Positions 44,127 through 53,407 of a DNA stretch of 64,000 bases are shown piece after piece. Numbering within the stretch: position 1 is the stretch's first letter; each line of letters opens with the position of its first letter. The notes beneath the pieces are model-generated. The model was not told where the DNA came from and ran no database searches. It saw only the letters and a program-made list of their open reading frames with translations. The stretch comes from Bradyrhizobium sp. BRP22 (GTDB lineage Bacteria > Pseudomonadota > Alphaproteobacteria > Rhizobiales > Xanthobacteraceae), in contig NZ_JADYVX010000002.1 of assembly GCF_020194175.1 (NCBI RefSeq), forward strand, positions 186,001 through 250,000, in the 5' to 3' direction. Both the position numbers and the translations under genes were made by a program.

Positions 44127-44966
44127 CTACGCCGCCTTGGCGGCCCGCCCGGCGTGATGCAGTGCGCGCCGGCGCCAGATCGATCCGACAACCAGCACCA
44201 CGATGATGCCAAGCAGCGCCAGCGCGATCTCGCCGCCATGACCATCGCCGGCAAAGTGCGGGCCGATGCCGAGCGCGCCCAGCCAGGAGTCGAGCTTGTC
44301 ACCAATCGGTCCGGCAAACAGCGCATCGAGCTTCGGATCGACGGCCGGATCGGTTGCGATCACATCGCCGGCGATCCATCCGAGCAGCGCCGCCCCGGCC
44401 CAGACCAGGACCGGCAGCTTGTTGAGCAGCGCCATGATCAGCGCGGCGCCCGCAACGATCAGGGGCACGCTGACCGCAAGGCCCAGCACCAGAAGCGGCA
44501 CGCTGCCGTTGGCCGCGGCGGCCACCGCGATCACGTTGTCGAGGCTCATGACGATGTCGGCGACGACGACGATCTGCACCGCCGCCCACAGATGCGCGGC
44601 CGCATCCACGCTGTCGTCGTCATCGTGTTCGGGAACGAGCAGCTTCGCCGCGATCACGATCAGCGCCAACCCGCCGACGAGCTTGAGGTAAGGGAATTCC
44701 ATCAAGGTCGCGACGATGCCGGTGAAGATGATGCGCAGCAGCACCGCCGCCGCCGCGCCGAAGATCATGCCCCACAGCCGCTGGCGCGGCGCGAGCCCGC
44801 GACAGGCCAGCGCGATCACCAATGCGTTGTCGCCGGACAACAGCACATTGATCCAGATGATCTTGCCGACGGCGACCCAGAAGGTGGTGGTCGCCATCTC
44901 GCTCTTGAACTGCGTGAAGAAAGCCGCAAGATTCGCGGGATCAACGATCTGCCACAGCCAGTCCAC
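44127..44966 (-). CDS. TerC family integral membrane protein
   Basis: A 279-aa membrane protein of seven or more helices. The two TerC half-repeats show WINVLLSGDNALVIALAC and VADIVMSLDNVIAVAAA, the acidic SGDNA/SLDNV motifs thought to bind metal. Members are involved in tellurite resistance or, in others, manganese/calcium export. The acidic loop EHDDDDSVDAAAH between the two halves is a possible metal-binding site. GTG 44966 (VDWLWQI) is favoured by AGGAAG 6 nt upstream over TTG 44993. Metal specificity unknown. Confidence 0.85.
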   Translation of the reverse strand: MDWLWQIVDPANLAAFFTQFKSEMATTTFWVAVGKIIWINVLLSGDNALVIALACRGLAPRQRLWGMIFGAAAAVLLRIIFTGIVATLMEFPYLKLVGGLALIVIAAKLLVPEHDDDDSVDAAAHLWAAVQIVVVADIVMSLDNVIAVAAAANGSVPLLVLGLAVSVPLIVAGAALIMALLNKLPVLVWAGAALLGWIAGDVIATDPAVDPKLDALFAGPIGDKLDSWLGALGIGPHFAGDGHGGEIALALLGIIVVLVVGSIWRRRALHHAGRAAKAA

Positions 44967-45026
44967 AGCGCTTCCTTTCGGCCTTTCGGCCAATCCTCGC
45001 GACGCTCAGCCGCGACCTAATTTTCG

Positions 45027-45449
45027 TTAGCCGACGATCTCGTTGCCCGAGAAGAACTGCGCGATCTCGATTGCGGCCGTCTCCGGGGCGTCCGACCCAT
45101 GCACGGAGTTCTCGCCGATCGATTTCGCATGGAGCTTGCGGATCGTGCCTTCGGCGGCCTTGGACGGGTCGGTGGCGCCCATCACGTCGCGATATTTGGC
45201 GATCGCGCCCTCGCCTTCCAGCACCTGGACCACGACCGGACCGGAGGTCATGAAGTCGACCAGTTCGCCGAAGAACGGGCGCGCCTTGTGGACGGCATAG
45301 AAGGTCTCGGCCTGCTCACGGGTCATGCGAATCCGCTTCTGGGCCACGATCCGCAGCCCGGCCTTCTCGATCAGTGCGTTGACCGCGCCGGTCAGGTTAC
45401 GCTCCGTCGCGTCGGGCTTGATGATCGAGAAAGTGCGTTCAATCGCCAT
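45027..45449 (-). CDS. ndk: nucleoside-diphosphate kinase
   Basis: A 140-aa [18 protein letters not shown] start, [24 protein letters not shown], and [20 protein letters not shown] with the catalytic His. It passes gamma phosphate between NTPs via a phosphohistidine. Normal length; monocistronic. A 7-bp perfect hairpin (45533-45539 / 45548-45554) lies in its upstream region. Confidence 0.97.
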   Translation of the reverse strand: MAIERTFSIIKPDATERNLTGAVNALIEKAGLRIVAQKRIRMTREQAETFYAVHKARPFFGELVDFMTSGPVVVQVLEGEGAIAKYRDVMGATDPSKAAEGTIRKLHAKSIGENSVHGSDAPETAAIEIAQFFSGNEIVG

Positions 45450-45802
45450 GATTTCGTCCTTCCAAACGCTGGTTAACGAGTTGCGGGGCTTATATCGGCG
45501 TGATCCGGCGACGGCAAGCGACCCGGTGTCACCCTGGCCTTTAGTTTGGCCAGGATTTGGCGACCGGGATCGGCGTCACTCCCACCGTGCCGGGCGGAGC
45601 CTTAACCGGCTCGGATTACGACAATTTCACGAACGTGAACCCATTCTGTAGCCGCCGTCGCGCTCCCGTTCAGATCGGCCGGCCTAAGCTACTGACCGAT
45701 CGGACGCCTTCGAAGCTCATCCGCGCAGCCAAAGCGAGGGCGTCACGGGAGATGTTGTCACCACGGCGCTTTCAGCGGGCGCCGAAACTGGAGGAGACGA
45801 TC
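45450..45802. other. divergent intergenic region, ndk / GHW-rich protein
   Basis: About 350 bp without a gene. It contains the inverted repeat CCTGGCC-TTTAGTTT-GGCCAGG (45533-45554), which could be a regulatory palindrome or a short hairpin. The downstream small gene has a GGAGGAG site near 45791. Confidence 0.45.
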
Positions 45803-46042
45803 ATGTTACGCAAATTCTCGCTCGTCGCTCTTGCCGCGGCCTCGCTCGGCGCGGCTGCGCTGGCGCCGACCTCCGCCTCGGCGTGGGGTGGTTGGCACGG
45901 CGGCTGGCATCACGGCTGGGGCTGGGGTCCGCGCGTCGTTGTCGGCGGCCCCGCTTACTACGGCGCTGGCGGCTGCTATGTGCGGCGCCTGGTGCCGACC
46001 CCCTGGGGCCCTCGCTGGCGCCTCATCAATCGCTGCTATTGA
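45803..46042 (+). CDS. small secreted Gly/His/Trp-rich protein
   Basis: A 79-aa exported protein: signal peptide (FSLVALAAASLGAAALAPTSASA), then WGGWHGGWHHGWGWGPRVVV, PAYYGAGGCYVRR and a C-terminal NRCY. The His/Trp/Gly clusters could bind metal, and the two Cys may form a disulfide. Such sequences are frequent among alphaproteobacterial exported proteins of unknown role. GGAGGAG precedes ATG 45803; a Rho-independent terminator follows. Confidence 0.75.
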   Translation: MLRKFSLVALAAASLGAAALAPTSASAWGGWHGGWHHGWGWGPRVVVGGPAYYGAGGCYVRRLVPTPWGPRWRLINRCY

Positions 46043-46068
46043 CCTGACCTGAGCTCCCCCCCGACTTG

Positions 46069-46097
46069 AGCCCCGGCGGCAACGCCGAGGCTTTTTT
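46069..46097 (+). terminator. Rho-independent terminator of the GHW-rich gene
   Basis: AGCC-CC-GGCG stem with a GCAA tetraloop and CGCC-GA-GGCT, then six T (46092-46097). 27 bp after the stop codon. Confidence 0.85.
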
Positions 46098-46236
46098 GCG
46101 CCTGGAACCCGCTGGTTTGCTACCTGCGATCGACAACTCAGAGGCGTCACGACCGGAAACAAATTCGGTTCGTGGGACTTGATGTTGCGAGCTTTCGTTC
46201 AAGCAAGGCGAGGTGGAACTCGCCGAGAGATCGATC

Positions 46237-46413
46237 ATGAATAGCCGAAGCCACCCTGATTTTGAGCTGCTCGATCACAAGACCTGCCGGTCCATTTGCG
46301 ACGCGGTTGGCGAACGGCTGCAGCAAAGCTTGCGTCCTGAGACGACACTGACCTCTCATTTGCAGCATCTCCTGGACGAGATGCGCCGGCGCGAGGAAGA
46401 CAGCCTGCATTGA
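46237..46413 (+). CDS. small hypothetical protein (58 aa)
   Basis: A 58-aa polar, helical protein (HKTCRSICDAVGERLQQSL; HLQHLLDEMRRREEDSLH) starting at ATG ~46237. Two Cys are close together (TCRSIC). Charge pattern fits a small helical regulator or a structural partner, but no family is recognised. It lies about 110 bp before the ABC-F gene on the same strand. Coding status is plausible, not certain. Confidence 0.5.
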   Translation: MNSRSHPDFELLDHKTCRSICDAVGERLQQSLRPETTLTSHLQHLLDEMRRREEDSLH

Positions 46414-46523
46414 AGAAACGGCCTTCGGGGTCGACTCGGGCAACTCTGGGAAGTTGAAAAGCTGGAGCATAATTTACCGGACTGATGGGTTGCGTTTGGC
46501 GGCGGCTCCGGTGACAACGCCGC

Positions 46524-48386
46524 ATGCTTTCCATCTCCGACATCTCCGTCCGAATCGCCGGGCGGCTTCTGATCGAGAACAGTTCGATACAGATCATTCC
46601 CGGCGCCCGGGTCGGCTTCGTCGGCCGCAACGGCGTCGGCAAGTCGACGCTGTTTCATGCCATCCGCGGCGATATTCCGCTTGAAGCCGGCAGCATCACC
46701 ATCCCGCCGCGCTGGCGGATCGGCAGCCTGGCGCAGGAAGCACCCAATGGTCCGGAGAGCCTGATCGAGATCGTTCTGAGGGCCGATCTCGAACGCGACG
46801 CGCTGCTGCGCGAGGCCGAGACCGCGCACGATCCGCACCGGATCGCCGAAATCCAGACCCGGCTTGTCGACATCGACGCCCATTCCGCCCCTGCCCGCGC
46901 GGCCGCCATTCTCAGCGGCCTCGGATTTTCCGCGGCCGACCAGGCGCGGCCTTGCGCCGAGTTTTCCGGCGGCTGGCGCATGCGGGTTGCGCTCGCCGCG
47001 ACGCTGTTTGCCGCGCCGGACCTGTTGCTGCTGGACGAGCCGACCAACTATCTCGACCTCGAAGGCACGCTGTGGCTGGAGGTTCATCTTGCGCACTATC
47101 CGCGTACCGTGATCGTGATCAGCCATGACCGCGATCTGCTCGATACTTCGGTGGATCAGATCCTGCATCTCGATCACCGCAGGTTGACGCTCTACAAGGG
47201 GACTTATTCCTCGTTCGAGGAACAGCGCGCCACGCGCGAAATGCTCGATGCAAAGCACGCCAAGCGGCAGGCCGAGGAGCGCAAGCGGCTGCAGGCCTTC
47301 GTCGATCGTTTCAAGGCCAAGGCCTCGAAGGCGCGCCAGGCGCAATCGCGCATGAAGATGCTGGAGCGGATGAAGCCGGTCACCGCGCTGGTGACGCAGG
47401 ACGTGCACGAGATTTCGTTCCCGGTGCCTGAGAGGACGCTGTCGCCGCCGATCATCGCCGTCGATGACGTCGCCGTCGGTTATGATGCGAACGCGCCGGT
47501 GCTGAACCGCGTGACGCTGCGCGTCGATACCGACGATCGCATCGCGCTCCTGGGCGCCAACGGCAACGGCAAGTCGACCCTGGTGAAGCTGCTCGCAGGA
47601 CGACTCGCGCCGTTCTCCGGCAAGATCACGCGTGCGGAGAAACTCTCGGTCGGCTATTTCGCGCAGCATCAGGTCGATGAGCTCAATCTCGACGGCTCAC
47701 CTTACGATCATATCCGCAAGCTGATGCCGGATGCGCCGGAGAGCAAGGTGCGCGCCCGCGTCGGCGCGATCGGCTTTTCCGGCAAGGCGGGCGATACCTT
47801 GGTGAAGAGCCTGTCGGGCGGCGAGAAAGCGCGGCTGCTGCTCGGCCTTGCGACCTTCGCCGCTCCCAACATGATCATCCTGGACGAGCCGACCAACCAT
47901 CTCGACATCGACAGCCGCGCCGCGCTTGCGGAGGCGATCAATGATTTTCCCGGCGCCGTGCTGATGGTCTCGCACGACCGCTATTTGATCGAAGCCTGCG
48001 CCGAGCGGCTCTGGGTCGTCGCCAACCAGACCGTGACGAGCTATGACGGCGATCTCGACGACTATCGCAGGACGATCCTCTCGGCGAGCGATGTGCGACC
48101 AGCTTCGCGCGAACGCAGCAGGGAGAGCGCAAAGCCCGAGCGGCCGAAAAGCGAAAAGCGCATCCCGCTGAAACAGCGGATCGCGCAGGCCGAAGCCGAG
48201 ATAGAGCGCATCACCGCTATCATCGCCAAGATCGACGCAGCGCTCGCATTGCCGGACCTGTTCACGCGCGATCCCAAGCAGGCAGCGCAACTCGCCAAGG
48301 CACGCGCCGGCGCCGAAACCGCGCTGCAGCGCGCCGAGGAAGAATGGCTCGAAGCGAGCGCGCTCTCGGACGAGGCGGCGGGCTGA
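46524..48386 (+). CDS. ABC-F family ATP-binding protein
   Basis: A 620-aa soluble protein with two ABC ATPase modules and no membrane part. Module 1: GRNGVGKSTLFHAI (Walker A), FSGGWRMRVALAATL (signature), LLLDEPTNYLDL (Walker B). Linker ~80 residues with KRQAEERKRLQAFVDRFKAKASKARQAQSRMKMLERM (P-site tRNA-interacting motif). Module 2: GANGNGKSTLVKLL, LSGGEKARLLLGLATF, IILDEPTNHLDI. C-terminal basic coiled coil (residues ~540-610). ABC-F proteins act on the ribosome, rescuing stalled translation or protecting from antibiotics; the exact subfamily (YheS/Uup type) is not settled. Confidence 0.93.
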   Translation: MLSISDISVRIAGRLLIENSSIQIIPGARVGFVGRNGVGKSTLFHAIRGDIPLEAGSITIPPRWRIGSLAQEAPNGPESLIEIVLRADLERDALLREAETAHDPHRIAEIQTRLVDIDAHSAPARAAAILSGLGFSAADQARPCAEFSGGWRMRVALAATLFAAPDLLLLDEPTNYLDLEGTLWLEVHLAHYPRTVIVISHDRDLLDTSVDQILHLDHRRLTLYKGTYSSFEEQRATREMLDAKHAKRQAEERKRLQAFVDRFKAKASKARQAQSRMKMLERMKPVTALVTQDVHEISFPVPERTLSPPIIAVDDVAVGYDANAPVLNRVTLRVDTDDRIALLGANGNGKSTLVKLLAGRLAPFSGKITRAEKLSVGYFAQHQVDELNLDGSPYDHIRKLMPDAPESKVRARVGAIGFSGKAGDTLVKSLSGGEKARLLLGLATFAAPNMIILDEPTNHLDIDSRAALAEAINDFPGAVLMVSHDRYLIEACAERLWVVANQTVTSYDGDLDDYRRTILSASDVRPASRERSRESAKPERPKSEKRIPLKQRIAQAEAEIERITAIIAKIDAALALPDLFTRDPKQAAQLAKARAGAETALQRAEEEWLEASALSDEAAG

Positions 48387-48513
48387 CCCACTCTCCGTCA
48401 TTTGGGGTTGGTCGCGCTCCGCGCGCCACGAAATGGCCTCATCCGGAGACGCGCCTTCGACACGCCTGATAGCGCATGCGCGGCGAGACGAATTATTCGA
48501 GCAATTCCAACGT

Positions 48514-48960
48514 GATTTGCCCCGTCCAGCCCTCGCGCGAAAAACATTCCGCTTCCGTCGTCGGGCAAATCAGTGATTTAACTCCGCGCGTCTCACCCGA
48601 ATGAGGGGCGGCTCGCGATCGTCACGAACGTGCGGTGAGATGCGGTGGACGAGAGTGGCACGACTGACGAGCGTGGCACTCGCGGACGGCGAAGTCGTGT
48701 GGTTCTGGCGCCCCGACGCTGGCGCTAAGTCCTGTTCGTTGAACAGGGCGACGGTGGCAAGAAAGCCCGGTCACCGGGAAGAGCGCGAAGTAAGCCTGTA
48801 AACCATCGCGCAGGGAAAGCCGGTGTTGCTCCGGTTGACCTGTGGTCCTACCCCCGTGCTTTTTGCTGCACGGGCCCCACGGGTGCAACCGGCACCCGGC
48901 TTTCCCTGCGCCCTCACTTCGATGAGAGGGTGAAACGAGACGCAAAGCTCGGGCGCCATG
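48514..48960 (+). repeat. long structured non-coding element with 16-bp outer stem
   Basis: Left part: GATTTGCCC (48514-48522) paired with GGGCAAATC (48563-48571). Right part is a nearly continuous hairpin: 48808-48823 with 48896-48911 (16 bp, GCGCAGGGAAAGCCGG), 48831-48837 with 48886-48892 (CCGGTTG/CAACCGG), 48838-48845 with 48877-48884 (8 bp, one G-U), and 48853-48859 with 48868-48874 (CCCGTGC/GCACGGG). I recall near-identical sequence as widely dispersed in Bradyrhizobium and Rhodopseudomonas, often giving spurious short ORFs; this is memory, not a search. No transposase is present. Function unknown. Confidence 0.65.
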
Positions 48961-48994
48961 CGCCGCGAGAACGCGAACTCACATCCATTCCACC

Positions 48995-49095
48995 GTCATG
49001 CCCCGCGCAGGCGGGGCATCCAGTACCTGGCGGCCTCTCGGCATAAGCACAACCGCCTGTGGTTACTGGATCGTCCGGTCAAGCCGGACGATGAC
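48995..49095. repeat. GTCATGCCCCGCGCAGGCGGGG element, copy 2
   Basis: GTCATGCCCCGCGCAGGCGG .. TCCAGTA .. TTACTGGATCGTCCGGTCAA .. GCCGGACGATGAC. Same family as 11587-11689; the centre differs. Confidence 0.75.
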
Positions 49096-49175
49096 TGCGG
49101 AGAAGCTGTTTGAAATTTGAATCAGAACTCTCGCCCCGTCATTGCCATGACGACGTCGTCCCGCTTTCAACGCCC

Positions 49176-49757
49176 TCACGTCGCCGGCGGCTTCCTCGTC
49201 CTGGACTTGCCGGCCTTCGGCTGCGGCGCCGGCTCTTCCCCGCGCTCGATCGACGACAAGCGGCCCGAAGTGAACGTGTAGATGCCGGCGCGCGGACCAC
49301 GCGTGTACGTGACGACGGCGACGCGATCGCCGCGTTCATTTTTGGAGAGACTGACATTGTCGGGCGCGCCGATGCCGCGCACCACATCGCACTCGGTATG
49401 TCCGAGCGCGACGGTCCCGACATTCTGCGGCGGCGGCGCCCCGGCTGCGCCTTCAGCCAGTGCATTGGCATTCGCGGGCCCCGCAGGAGCCATGCCCGGG
49501 CATCCGCCCTCGGCGCTGACCATGTCTTCGGCGCTGACCGGCTTGGTCGGCGTCAGCGGCGGCGTCTCGATCGAAATGTTGCGGATGAACACCCGGCCGG
49601 GCCGCGAGAACCACTCGGCATCTCTCGAGAAAATATCCGAGCCCCCGAAAATATTCGAGCCGCCGGAACAGCCGGTAACGACCGGCGCAAGCAGCAGCAG
49701 GGCCACCAGCGGTTTGCGAATGAGTGTTCCGCCTCGCACGATCGATTGGACTCCCAT
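49176..49757 (-). CDS. lipoprotein with BamE-like C-terminal fold
   Basis: A 193-aa lipoprotein: LVALLLLAPVVTGCSGG is a lipobox (Cys at residue ~30) for lipid anchoring. The C-terminal half, ALGHTECDVVRGIGAPDNVS .. VAVVTYTRGPRAGIYTFTSGRLSSIE, resembles the small alpha-beta fold of BamE/SmpA-type proteins. The first half, RPGRVFIRNISIETPPLTP, is extended and proline-rich. A role in outer-membrane assembly is inference. ATG 49757. Confidence 0.72.
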   Translation of the reverse strand: MGVQSIVRGGTLIRKPLVALLLLAPVVTGCSGGSNIFGGSDIFSRDAEWFSRPGRVFIRNISIETPPLTPTKPVSAEDMVSAEGGCPGMAPAGPANANALAEGAAGAPPPQNVGTVALGHTECDVVRGIGAPDNVSLSKNERGDRVAVVTYTRGPRAGIYTFTSGRLSSIERGEEPAPQPKAGKSRTRKPPAT

Positions 49758-49927
49758 CTACCCTATTGTCCCGCCGCGCCTTCCTGGCGCGAACCGGTCC
49801 CCAGGCGTCACGCGCCCCGCGCGCCTTCGCCCTAAAATTGTTGTCCGAGCATCCCTTTGCGGCATGACCGTGACTTCCCGCCGACTCCGGGACACAAAGT
49901 GCAAATTATCATTAATTCCGCAACTTT

Positions 49928-50380
49928 CTATTGCCGGCGCTGCCAGCGCCCGCGCTCGTCGGTCTGCCAATAGGTCACATCGAATCCCCGCGCCTTGCAG
50001 GCGGTCCAGCTCTCGCGCGCCGCGGCCAGCGCCTCGGCGTCGTCGCCATTGAATACCAGCACCACCCGCTCGTAGCTGTCGCAGTCCCCAGGCAGCGCCG
50101 CATTGTCGACCAGGAAGCGCACATTGGCGCGGTTCGGATTGCCGTCGTCGATCGAGAGGATGACGGGCTGGTCCGACGCATCGGCGACACGCCAGGTGGC
50201 ATGCGGCAGGAAGGAATCGTCGCTGTAGGTCCACAGATGTGCGTCGAGCGCCTCGGCGCGCTCCAGCGACGTCGATTGCACGACCACGCGCCAGCCGCGC
50301 TCCAGCGATTTCTCGAGCAGCGGCGGCAGCACGCTCTCCAGCGACATGCCCTGCAGATGATAGAACAGGACCTCGGTCAT
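49928..50380 (-). CDS. holC: DNA polymerase III chi subunit
   Basis: A 150-aa protein: EVLFYHLQGMSLESVLPPLLEKSLERGWRVVVQ, HLWTYSDDSFLPHATW and DDAEALAAARESWTACKARG match HolC. Chi joins the clamp loader (with psi where present) to SSB. It lies 5 bp after pepA on the same strand; the pepA-holC pairing is conserved in proteobacteria. Length normal. Confidence 0.93.
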   Translation of the reverse strand: MTEVLFYHLQGMSLESVLPPLLEKSLERGWRVVVQSTSLERAEALDAHLWTYSDDSFLPHATWRVADASDQPVILSIDDGNPNRANVRFLVDNAALPGDCDSYERVVLVFNGDDAEALAAARESWTACKARGFDVTYWQTDERGRWQRRQ

Positions 50381-50385
50381 CCCTG

Positions 50386-51888
50386 CTATTTCTTCGCCTC
50401 GTAATAGTCCGCGACCAAGCGATCCAGCAGGCGAACGCCGTACCCCGAGCCCCAGCTCTGGTTGATGTCGGTCTTCGGCGCGCCCATCGCGGTTCCCGCG
50501 ATGTCGAGATGCGCCCAGGGCGTGCCGTCGACGAAGCGTTGCAGGAACTGCGCCGCGGTGATCGAGCCGCCATGGCGGCCGCCGGTATTCTTCATGTCGG
50601 CGAACTGCGAATCGATCAGCTTGTCGTATTCGGGACCGAGCGGCATGCGCCATACCCGCTCGCCGGTCTCCTGCCCAACCTTGATGAGCCGATCGGCCAA
50701 CTCATCATTATTGGAGAACAGGCCGGCATGCTCGGTGCCGAGCGCGACCATGATGGCGCCGGTCAGCGTCGCCAGGTCGACCATGAATTTCGGCTTGAAT
50801 TTCTTCGCCACGTACCAGAGCACGTCGGCGAGCACGAGGCGGCCCTCGGCGTCGGTGTTGATGATCTCGATGGTCTGGCCCGACATCGACTTGACGATAT
50901 CGCCGGGACGCTGCGCGTTGCCGTCGGGCATGTTCTCGACGAGGCCGATGGCGCCGACCGCGTTGACCTTGGCCTTGCGCGCGGCCAGCGCATGCATCAG
51001 CCCGACCACGCAGGCCGCGCCGCCCATGTCGCCCTTCATGTCCTCCATGCTGCCGGCCGGCTTGATCGAGATGCCGCCGGTGTCGAAGCAGACGCCCTTG
51101 CCGACGAAGGCCACGGGAGAGTCGCTCTTCTTGCCGCCGTTCCAGCGCATGATCACCACGCGGCCCGGCCGCGCCGAGCCCTGCGCGACGCCGAGCAGCG
51201 CGCCCATGCCGAGCTTGGTCATCGCCTTGACGTCGAGCACCTCGACATTGATACCGATCTTGCGGAGCTGGCTGGCGCGGCGCGCGAACTCTTCGGGATA
51301 GAGCACGTTCGGCGGCTCGTTCACGAGGTCCCGCGCGATGACGACGCCCTCGACAATGGAGGCGTCGGGACCAAACGCCTTCCTCGCCGCAGCGACATCG
51401 CCGGTGGCGATCGAGACGTCGGCACGCACGGCCTCGTTCTCGCCGTCCTTCTTCTTGGTCTTGTAGCGATCGAATTTATAGGCCCGGAGCCGGATACCTG
51501 CGGCGAGCGCTGCCGCCTGCTCCGCCTTCATTGCGCCCTCGGGCAACTCGGCGATCACAGTGACGGTATCGGTCGCGGCGTTGAGCTTGCCGGCCGCCAC
51601 GCCGCCGAATTTGAGAAAATCCTTCTCCTTCAGCGCCGATGCCTTGCCGGTCCCGACCACGATCAGGCGCTCGGCCTTGATTCCCTCCGGAGCCAGGATG
51701 TCGAGGCTTGCGCCGCTCTTGCCCTTGAACTGGTTGGCTGCGGCCGCGCGCTTGACCGTCTCCGCCGCCTTGCCCAGCGCCTTCTCGGTCGCAGCGCCGA
51801 ATTTCAGGGCGTCGTCGCAAAACACCACCGTCAGGCCCCGGATGGATGCGGAAAACGGGACAAAGCCGACCTTTACGGCGTCGGACAT
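50386..51888 (-). CDS. pepA: leucyl aminopeptidase (M17)
   Basis: A 500-aa aminopeptidase. [29 protein letters not shown] and [16 protein letters not shown] hold the two-metal ligands (Lys, Asp, Asp, Glu) and the catalytic Arg of M17 enzymes. It releases N-terminal residues from peptides; E. coli PepA also binds DNA, but nothing in the sequence shows that here. First gene of the pepA-holC operon; divergent from lptF across ~350 bp. Confidence 0.96.
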   Translation of the reverse strand: MSDAVKVGFVPFSASIRGLTVVFCDDALKFGAATEKALGKAAETVKRAAAANQFKGKSGASLDILAPEGIKAERLIVVGTGKASALKEKDFLKFGGVAAGKLNAATDTVTVIAELPEGAMKAEQAAALAAGIRLRAYKFDRYKTKKKDGENEAVRADVSIATGDVAAARKAFGPDASIVEGVVIARDLVNEPPNVLYPEEFARRASQLRKIGINVEVLDVKAMTKLGMGALLGVAQGSARPGRVVIMRWNGGKKSDSPVAFVGKGVCFDTGGISIKPAGSMEDMKGDMGGAACVVGLMHALAARKAKVNAVGAIGLVENMPDGNAQRPGDIVKSMSGQTIEIINTDAEGRLVLADVLWYVAKKFKPKFMVDLATLTGAIMVALGTEHAGLFSNNDELADRLIKVGQETGERVWRMPLGPEYDKLIDSQFADMKNTGGRHGGSITAAQFLQRFVDGTPWAHLDIAGTAMGAPKTDINQSWGSGYGVRLLDRLVADYYEAKK

Positions 51889-52240
51889 AGGCAGGATCCT
51901 CCAGAATCAGGGCTGTCGCGGGCGCGAGCCGCGCTGGCGTGGGTCGTAGGTGGAATGTCGGTTCGCGGCCGTCCAGATCGGCCGGCCGCAGGGGTTCATC
52001 AACACTATGGCCTGCCAGCCGCCGCACTGCCAAGCGCGGCGTGACCGGAACGCCACAAAGGGGAATAATTAACCATATAGACGAAGTGCCATGGCCCAGC
52101 CATTTTGTTGACGGATCAAAGGGATGGTAATGAGAAAGTGACGGCTGGACGGATAAGCGGCACGGCCAAAGGGGAGCCCTCCAAAGGGATTGGCCGGGAA
52201 GCCGCGGTTTTGGCGCGCCAAGTGGGATCTTGCGGTAACG
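51889..52240. other. divergent region between pepA and lptF
   Basis: About 350 bp with no supported gene. Promoters for pepA-holC and for the lptF operon must lie here. The AAAGGGATGG motif seen before 52130 and AAAGGGGAGC near 52170 are A/G-rich but no defined site is assigned. Confidence 0.4.
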
Positions 52241-53407
52241 ATGGGGTCGATTGACAGGTATATTTTCCGCACGACGCTCGCGTCGTTTGCGGTAGTCCTG
52301 GTCAGCCTCACCGGGGTGATCTGGATTACCCAGGCGCTGCGCGGCATCGACCTGATGACCAGCCAGGGTCAGACCATCCTCACCTTCCTCGGCATCACTG
52401 GCCTCGTGATTCCGGCGCTCGTCTTGATCATCGCGCCGATCGCGCTGATGATCGCGGTCTCGCACACGCTCAACAAGCTCGCGACCGATTCCGAGATCAT
52501 CGTGATGAACGCGGCGGGCTTTTCGCCATTCCGCCTGTTCCGTCCGTTCTTCTACGCCACCTGCGTGGTCGCCGCGATGGTCGCCTTCATCGGCGCCTAT
52601 CTTGCTCCTGACGGCATGCGGCGGATCAAGCAATGGGACGCCGAGATCACCGCCGACGTGCTCACCAACATCCTGCAGCCCGGCCGCTTCGCCCAGCTCG
52701 ACCAGAACCTGACGATTCGGATTCGTGAACGACTGCCGGGTGGTGTGCTCGGCGGCATCTTCGTCGACGATCGACGCGACCCGAAGGAGCGCGTCACGAT
52801 CATCGCCGACCACGGCACGGTGCTGAAGAACGAGAATGGTTCGTATCTGGTGCTTGAGGACGGCAACCTGCAGCGATTCGAAGCCGACAAGCGCGACCCG
52901 GCGCTGGTCGCCTTCGGCCGCTATGCGTTCGACATGTCGAAATTCTCGAGCCAGCGCGACGTCACGCTGGGGATTCGCGAGCGCTATTTGTGGGAATTGA
53001 TCTGGCCCGCCGCTGATGATCCGACCTTCGATCAACTCTCCGGCCAGTTCCGCGCCGAATTGCACGACCGCTTCATGGCGCCGATCTATCCGTTCGCGTT
53101 TGCCGCACTCACATTTGCCTTCCTCGGCGCACCGCGCACCACGCGCCAGAGCCGCAATTTCTCGATCGGCGGCTCGGTTCTCGCCGTGCTGGGGCTGCGC
53201 ATGGCGGGATTTGCCTGCTCGGTGATGGCGGTGAAATCCTCGCTCGCCGTCGGAGCACAGTATTTGATGCTGCTCGGCGGCATCGGCGTCGGGCTCTGGA
53301 TGATCGTCGGCGGCGTGGTGGTGGAGCCGCCTCCGAGATTGATCGAGGCCATCAACAAGTCGAATGCGCGGCTCGCCCGCCTGTTCGGAAGGCCGGCCAC
53401 CGCATGA
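52241..53407 (+). CDS. lptF: LPS export ABC transporter permease LptF
   Basis: A 388-aa membrane protein of the YjgP/YjgQ family. MGSIDRYIFRTTLASFAVVLVSL opens the first helix; more helices at ~55-80, ~100-125 and three near the C terminus (PIYPFAFAALTFAFLGAP; LAVLGLRMAGFACSVMAV; MLLGGIGVGLWMIVGG), with a periplasmic beta domain between. With LptB and LptG it takes LPS from the inner membrane. ATG 52241 is chosen; its stop overlaps the lptG start (ATGA). Confidence 0.93.
   Translation: MGSIDRYIFRTTLASFAVVLVSLTGVIWITQALRGIDLMTSQGQTILTFLGITGLVIPALVLIIAPIALMIAVSHTLNKLATDSEIIVMNAAGFSPFRLFRPFFYATCVVAAMVAFIGAYLAPDGMRRIKQWDAEITADVLTNILQPGRFAQLDQNLTIRIRERLPGGVLGGIFVDDRRDPKERVTIIADHGTVLKNENGSYLVLEDGNLQRFEADKRDPALVAFGRYAFDMSKFSSQRDVTLGIRERYLWELIWPAADDPTFDQLSGQFRAELHDRFMAPIYPFAFAALTFAFLGAPRTTRQSRNFSIGGSVLAVLGLRMAGFACSVMAVKSSLAVGAQYLMLLGGIGVGLWMIVGGVVVEPPPRLIEAINKSNARLARLFGRPATA

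Larger units (their letters stand above)
48387..49175. other. ~790-bp gene-free stretch made mostly of two repeat elements
   Basis: Contains the long structured element (48514-48960) and, after it, a copy of the GTCATGCCCCGCG repeat (48995-49095). A 66-codon frame (48601-48801) lies wholly inside the first element and is taken as non-coding. Confidence 0.6.

Noticed and set aside
48601..48801. 66-codon frame inside the structured element
   Set aside because: It lies entirely in a repeat-like non-coding element and is likely a spurious ORF of that repeat.
50239..52044. 601-codon plus-strand frame
   Set aside because: It runs antisense across holC and pepA and shows no recognisable domain.
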